Of a DNA stretch of 64,000 nucleotides, positions 62,735 to 64,000 are shown one piece after another. A model generated the notes under the pieces. That model was not told the DNA's origin. It saw only the letters and a list, made by a program, of their open reading frames with translations, and made no database searches. The DNA comes from Longibacter salinarum (lineage in GTDB: Bacteria > Bacteroidota > Rhodothermia > Rhodothermales > Salinibacteraceae): assembly GCF_002554795.1 (NCBI RefSeq), contig NZ_PDEQ01000002.1:186001-250000 (forward strand), in the 5' to 3' direction. Within the stretch, counting starts at the first letter, position 1; each line of letters starts with the position of its first letter. Position numbers and translations under genes: made by a program.

Positions 62735-63322
62735 ATGAGCGATGAGGCGGCCATCGGCATTCTGGTATTTGACGACATCGAAGAACTTGATCTTGCCGGG
62801 CCCTGGGAGGTGTTCTCCGCTTGGGGAGAGACGGGCAGTGGTCCGCCATGCGTTGCGATCGGAGCAAGCACCGATCCGGTACGGTGTCGCTTCGGGTTGA
62901 CGGTGACGCCGGATGTGTCCATCGGGGAGACTCCGCCGCTTCAGGCTGTGGTGGTCCCCGGGGGCGATGGATCCCGACAAGCCGCCAAGAATGCCAACCT
63001 CATCGAATTCGTACGAGACGTGTCGAAGGACGTGCGCGCGGTGCTGTCCGTGTGTACCGGCGTCCGAGTTCTTCGAGCGGCCGGTCTTCTAAGGGGGCGA
63101 ACAGTCACGACGCACCGTGAGGCGTTTGGTGAAGTGCGGGCGTGGCCCGAGGCGGACCTCGATGAGGACGCTCGGTACGTGCAAGACGGCTCGATCTGGA
63201 CCTCGGCTGGCGTAACGGCGGGCATCGATCTGGCGCTGGCTGCCGTAGAGGCCTGGTCAACGCGGGAGGAAGCGGACCGCGTGCGAGCGTATCTCGAGTA
63301 CGCCGGTGGTCGGACGGAATAG
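62735..63322 (+). CDS. DJ-1/PfpI family protein
   Basis: 195 residues. Flavodoxin-like fold with the elbow cysteine Cys107 in VLSVCTGVRVLRAAGLL, the acidic residue in DIEELDLAGPWEVF and the block VVVPGGDGSRQ. The Glu-Cys arrangement suggests the isocyanide hydratase/ThiJ branch rather than an intracellular protease. No AraC-type DNA-binding domain is fused. Start ATG in the plus strand; alone in its unit. Confidence 0.92.
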   Translation: MSDEAAIGILVFDDIEELDLAGPWEVFSAWGETGSGPPCVAIGASTDPVRCRFGLTVTPDVSIGETPPLQAVVVPGGDGSRQAAKNANLIEFVRDVSKDVRAVLSVCTGVRVLRAAGLLRGRTVTTHREAFGEVRAWPEADLDEDARYVQDGSIWTSAGVTAGIDLALAAVEAWSTREEADRVRAYLEYAGGRTE

Positions 63323-63325
63323 GCC

Positions 63326-63529
63326 AAGATCAGAACGGTGAATCTCGTTTCTGGGACGCCAGCCATGTGAACGAACGTCGATGTGTATCACGATGGTGCG
63401 GTAACAACGACAACGCCGAACGACGGGGCCTACACGGACAACATCAACCAGCGAGGCGGCGGTAGCTACAGCGATCCGGTCTGCGACGCTGGCACGAGCA
63501 CGTGCTCCGCAAGCACGACCGTTACTTTC
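63326..63529 (+). pseudogene. decayed fragment of a secreted-protein Ig/FN3-like domain
   Basis: Right after the DJ-1 stop codon a frame reads KIRTVNLVSGTPAM, a TGA stop, then TNVDVYHDGAVTTTTPNDGA, YTDNINQRGGGSYSDPVCDA and GTSTCSASTTVTF. This closely follows the C-terminal FN3/Ig-like domain seen at the end of secreted peptidases (pattern VDVYRDG...YTDNI...GGGSY...CEAGTSTCS...VTF), but it lacks any catalytic domain, signal peptide or start codon, and carries an internal stop. It is probably the left-over end of a lost gene. Confidence 0.55.
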
Positions 63530-63560
63530 GGAGCCCCATTGTGTCTCGTAGCGACGCATA

Positions 63561-63594
63561 AGCCCCGGTGGAGCGATCTCCTTCGGGGCTTTTT
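63561..63594 (+). terminator. intrinsic terminator
   Basis: AGCCCCG (63561) pairs with CGGGGCT (63584) and is followed by a T5 run. It lies after the decayed FN3-like fragment and would have been that gene's terminator; it may now end DJ-1 gene transcripts. Confidence 0.8.
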
Positions 63595-63670
63595 GTCGTT
63601 GAGTTAAATCGGGTTGCGTTCGAGCGTGAACGTGGCATGAGATGGACGAGACCGGGGCCGCCTGCGAACA

Positions 63671-64000
63671 CTACCCCTCTTTCGTTTGACCCGCAATCTG
63701 GAACGGGTGAGATGGGCCCGTTCGAACCTCGATGGTTTCGTATGGCATGGCAACCCCGGCCGTGGTAAGCGCCTCAAACACCCGCTTTCGGAGGTCGAAT
63801 TGTTCCGCGAGATGGTTGTACTCGTTTCGGTACCAGGCCTGAAGTTGCAATTCCACGTTGTAGTCATTCAGCGCGGTCACGACTACGCGCGGCATCGGCT
63901 CAGACAGGTAGTCGGGATCTTCCATCACCAGGTCCAGCAGGATTTGCTCCGTTCGATTCAGGTCCTCCTCGACATCAATCGTGACGGAAATATCGAGCCG
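63671..64000 (-). CDS. MscS-type mechanosensitive channel, C-terminal part (cut by window edge)
   Basis: About 109 residues of the C-terminal MscS domain are visible and the frame runs off the window: RLDISVTIDVEEDLNRTEQI, LLDLVMEDPDYLSEPMPRVV, VVTALNDYNVELQLQAWYRN and YNHLAEQFDLRKRVFEALTT, ending MPYETIEVRTG. This is the alpha/beta portal domain of small-conductance channels that release solutes on hypo-osmotic shock. The membrane part lies outside. The stop is close to the plus-strand terminator at 63594, so the two units converge. Confidence 0.85.
   Translation of the reverse strand, partial: RLDISVTIDVEEDLNRTEQILLDLVMEDPDYLSEPMPRVVVTALNDYNVELQLQAWYRNEYNHLAEQFDLRKRVFEALTTAGVAMPYETIEVRTGPSHPFQIAGQTKEG

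Overview
The window is GC-rich chromosomal DNA from a bacterium of the Bacteroidota/Rhodothermota side, most like the Salinibacter-Longibacter group. The basis is a TonB receptor with a carboxypeptidase-like N-terminal domain, a DUF4856 lipoprotein, a type IX secretion sorting tail, porin-like small beta-barrels, LytS/LytTR signalling and strongly acidic proteins that suggest a halophile. The species assignment is inference; no rRNA is present. Layout, left to right: 0-13.6 kb holds a membrane-anchored unknown protein, an SGNH hydrolase, and a double-strand-break repair block with AddB-like and AddA-like helicase-nucleases on the plus strand and SbcC/SbcD on the minus strand. 13.7-20.3 kb has a LytS/LytTR two-component pair, a small membrane protein, QueD, an NTF2-like protein and a multi-PAS histidine kinase. 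20.5-24.9 kb is a likely metal-uptake group (small lipoprotein, TonB receptor, DUF4856 lipoprotein). 25.3-30.5 kb has a GT-C-like membrane protein overlapping an FAD oxidoreductase, two large repeats, and a sugar-nucleotide epimerase. 30.8-36.3 kb has an FtsX-type permease, DsbD and a periplasmic redoxin. 37.0-41.2 kb is an accessory islet between a repeat and tRNA-Leu(CAG): a predicted phosphorothioate-dependent HNH endonuclease, a PD-(D/E)XK plus winged-helix protein, a DUF6884/YaaA-like protein and two unknowns. 41.7-47.3 kb has OmpA, a low-molecular-weight phosphatase/arsenate reductase, RNase III, a quinone oxidoreductase and an aldehyde dehydrogenase. 47.3-49.1 kb is a tandem array of three large repeats. 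49.3-64 kb has a Ser/Thr kinase with TPRs, RarA, a porin-like protein, TRAP permeases without a binding protein, DUF4385, two alpha/beta hydrolases, LOG, NUDIX, a secreted CBM9-like protein, a DJ-1/PfpI protein, a decayed Ig-like fragment and the C-terminus of an MscS channel. The most unusual content is non-coding. A family of about 450-640 nt elements occurs six times nearly complete (28303, 28976, 36400, 47300, 47919, 48557) and once truncated (25018). All copies are on the plus strand, each run lies downstream of a plus-strand gene, and each complete unit is bounded by two A/T-tract hairpins. Several internal stems show compensatory base changes between copies, which points to a structured RNA. 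A second, smaller (about 200 nt) inverted-repeat-bounded family is present twice (41454 and 45598). Intergenic tracts of 7-8 nt words form a third repeat class.
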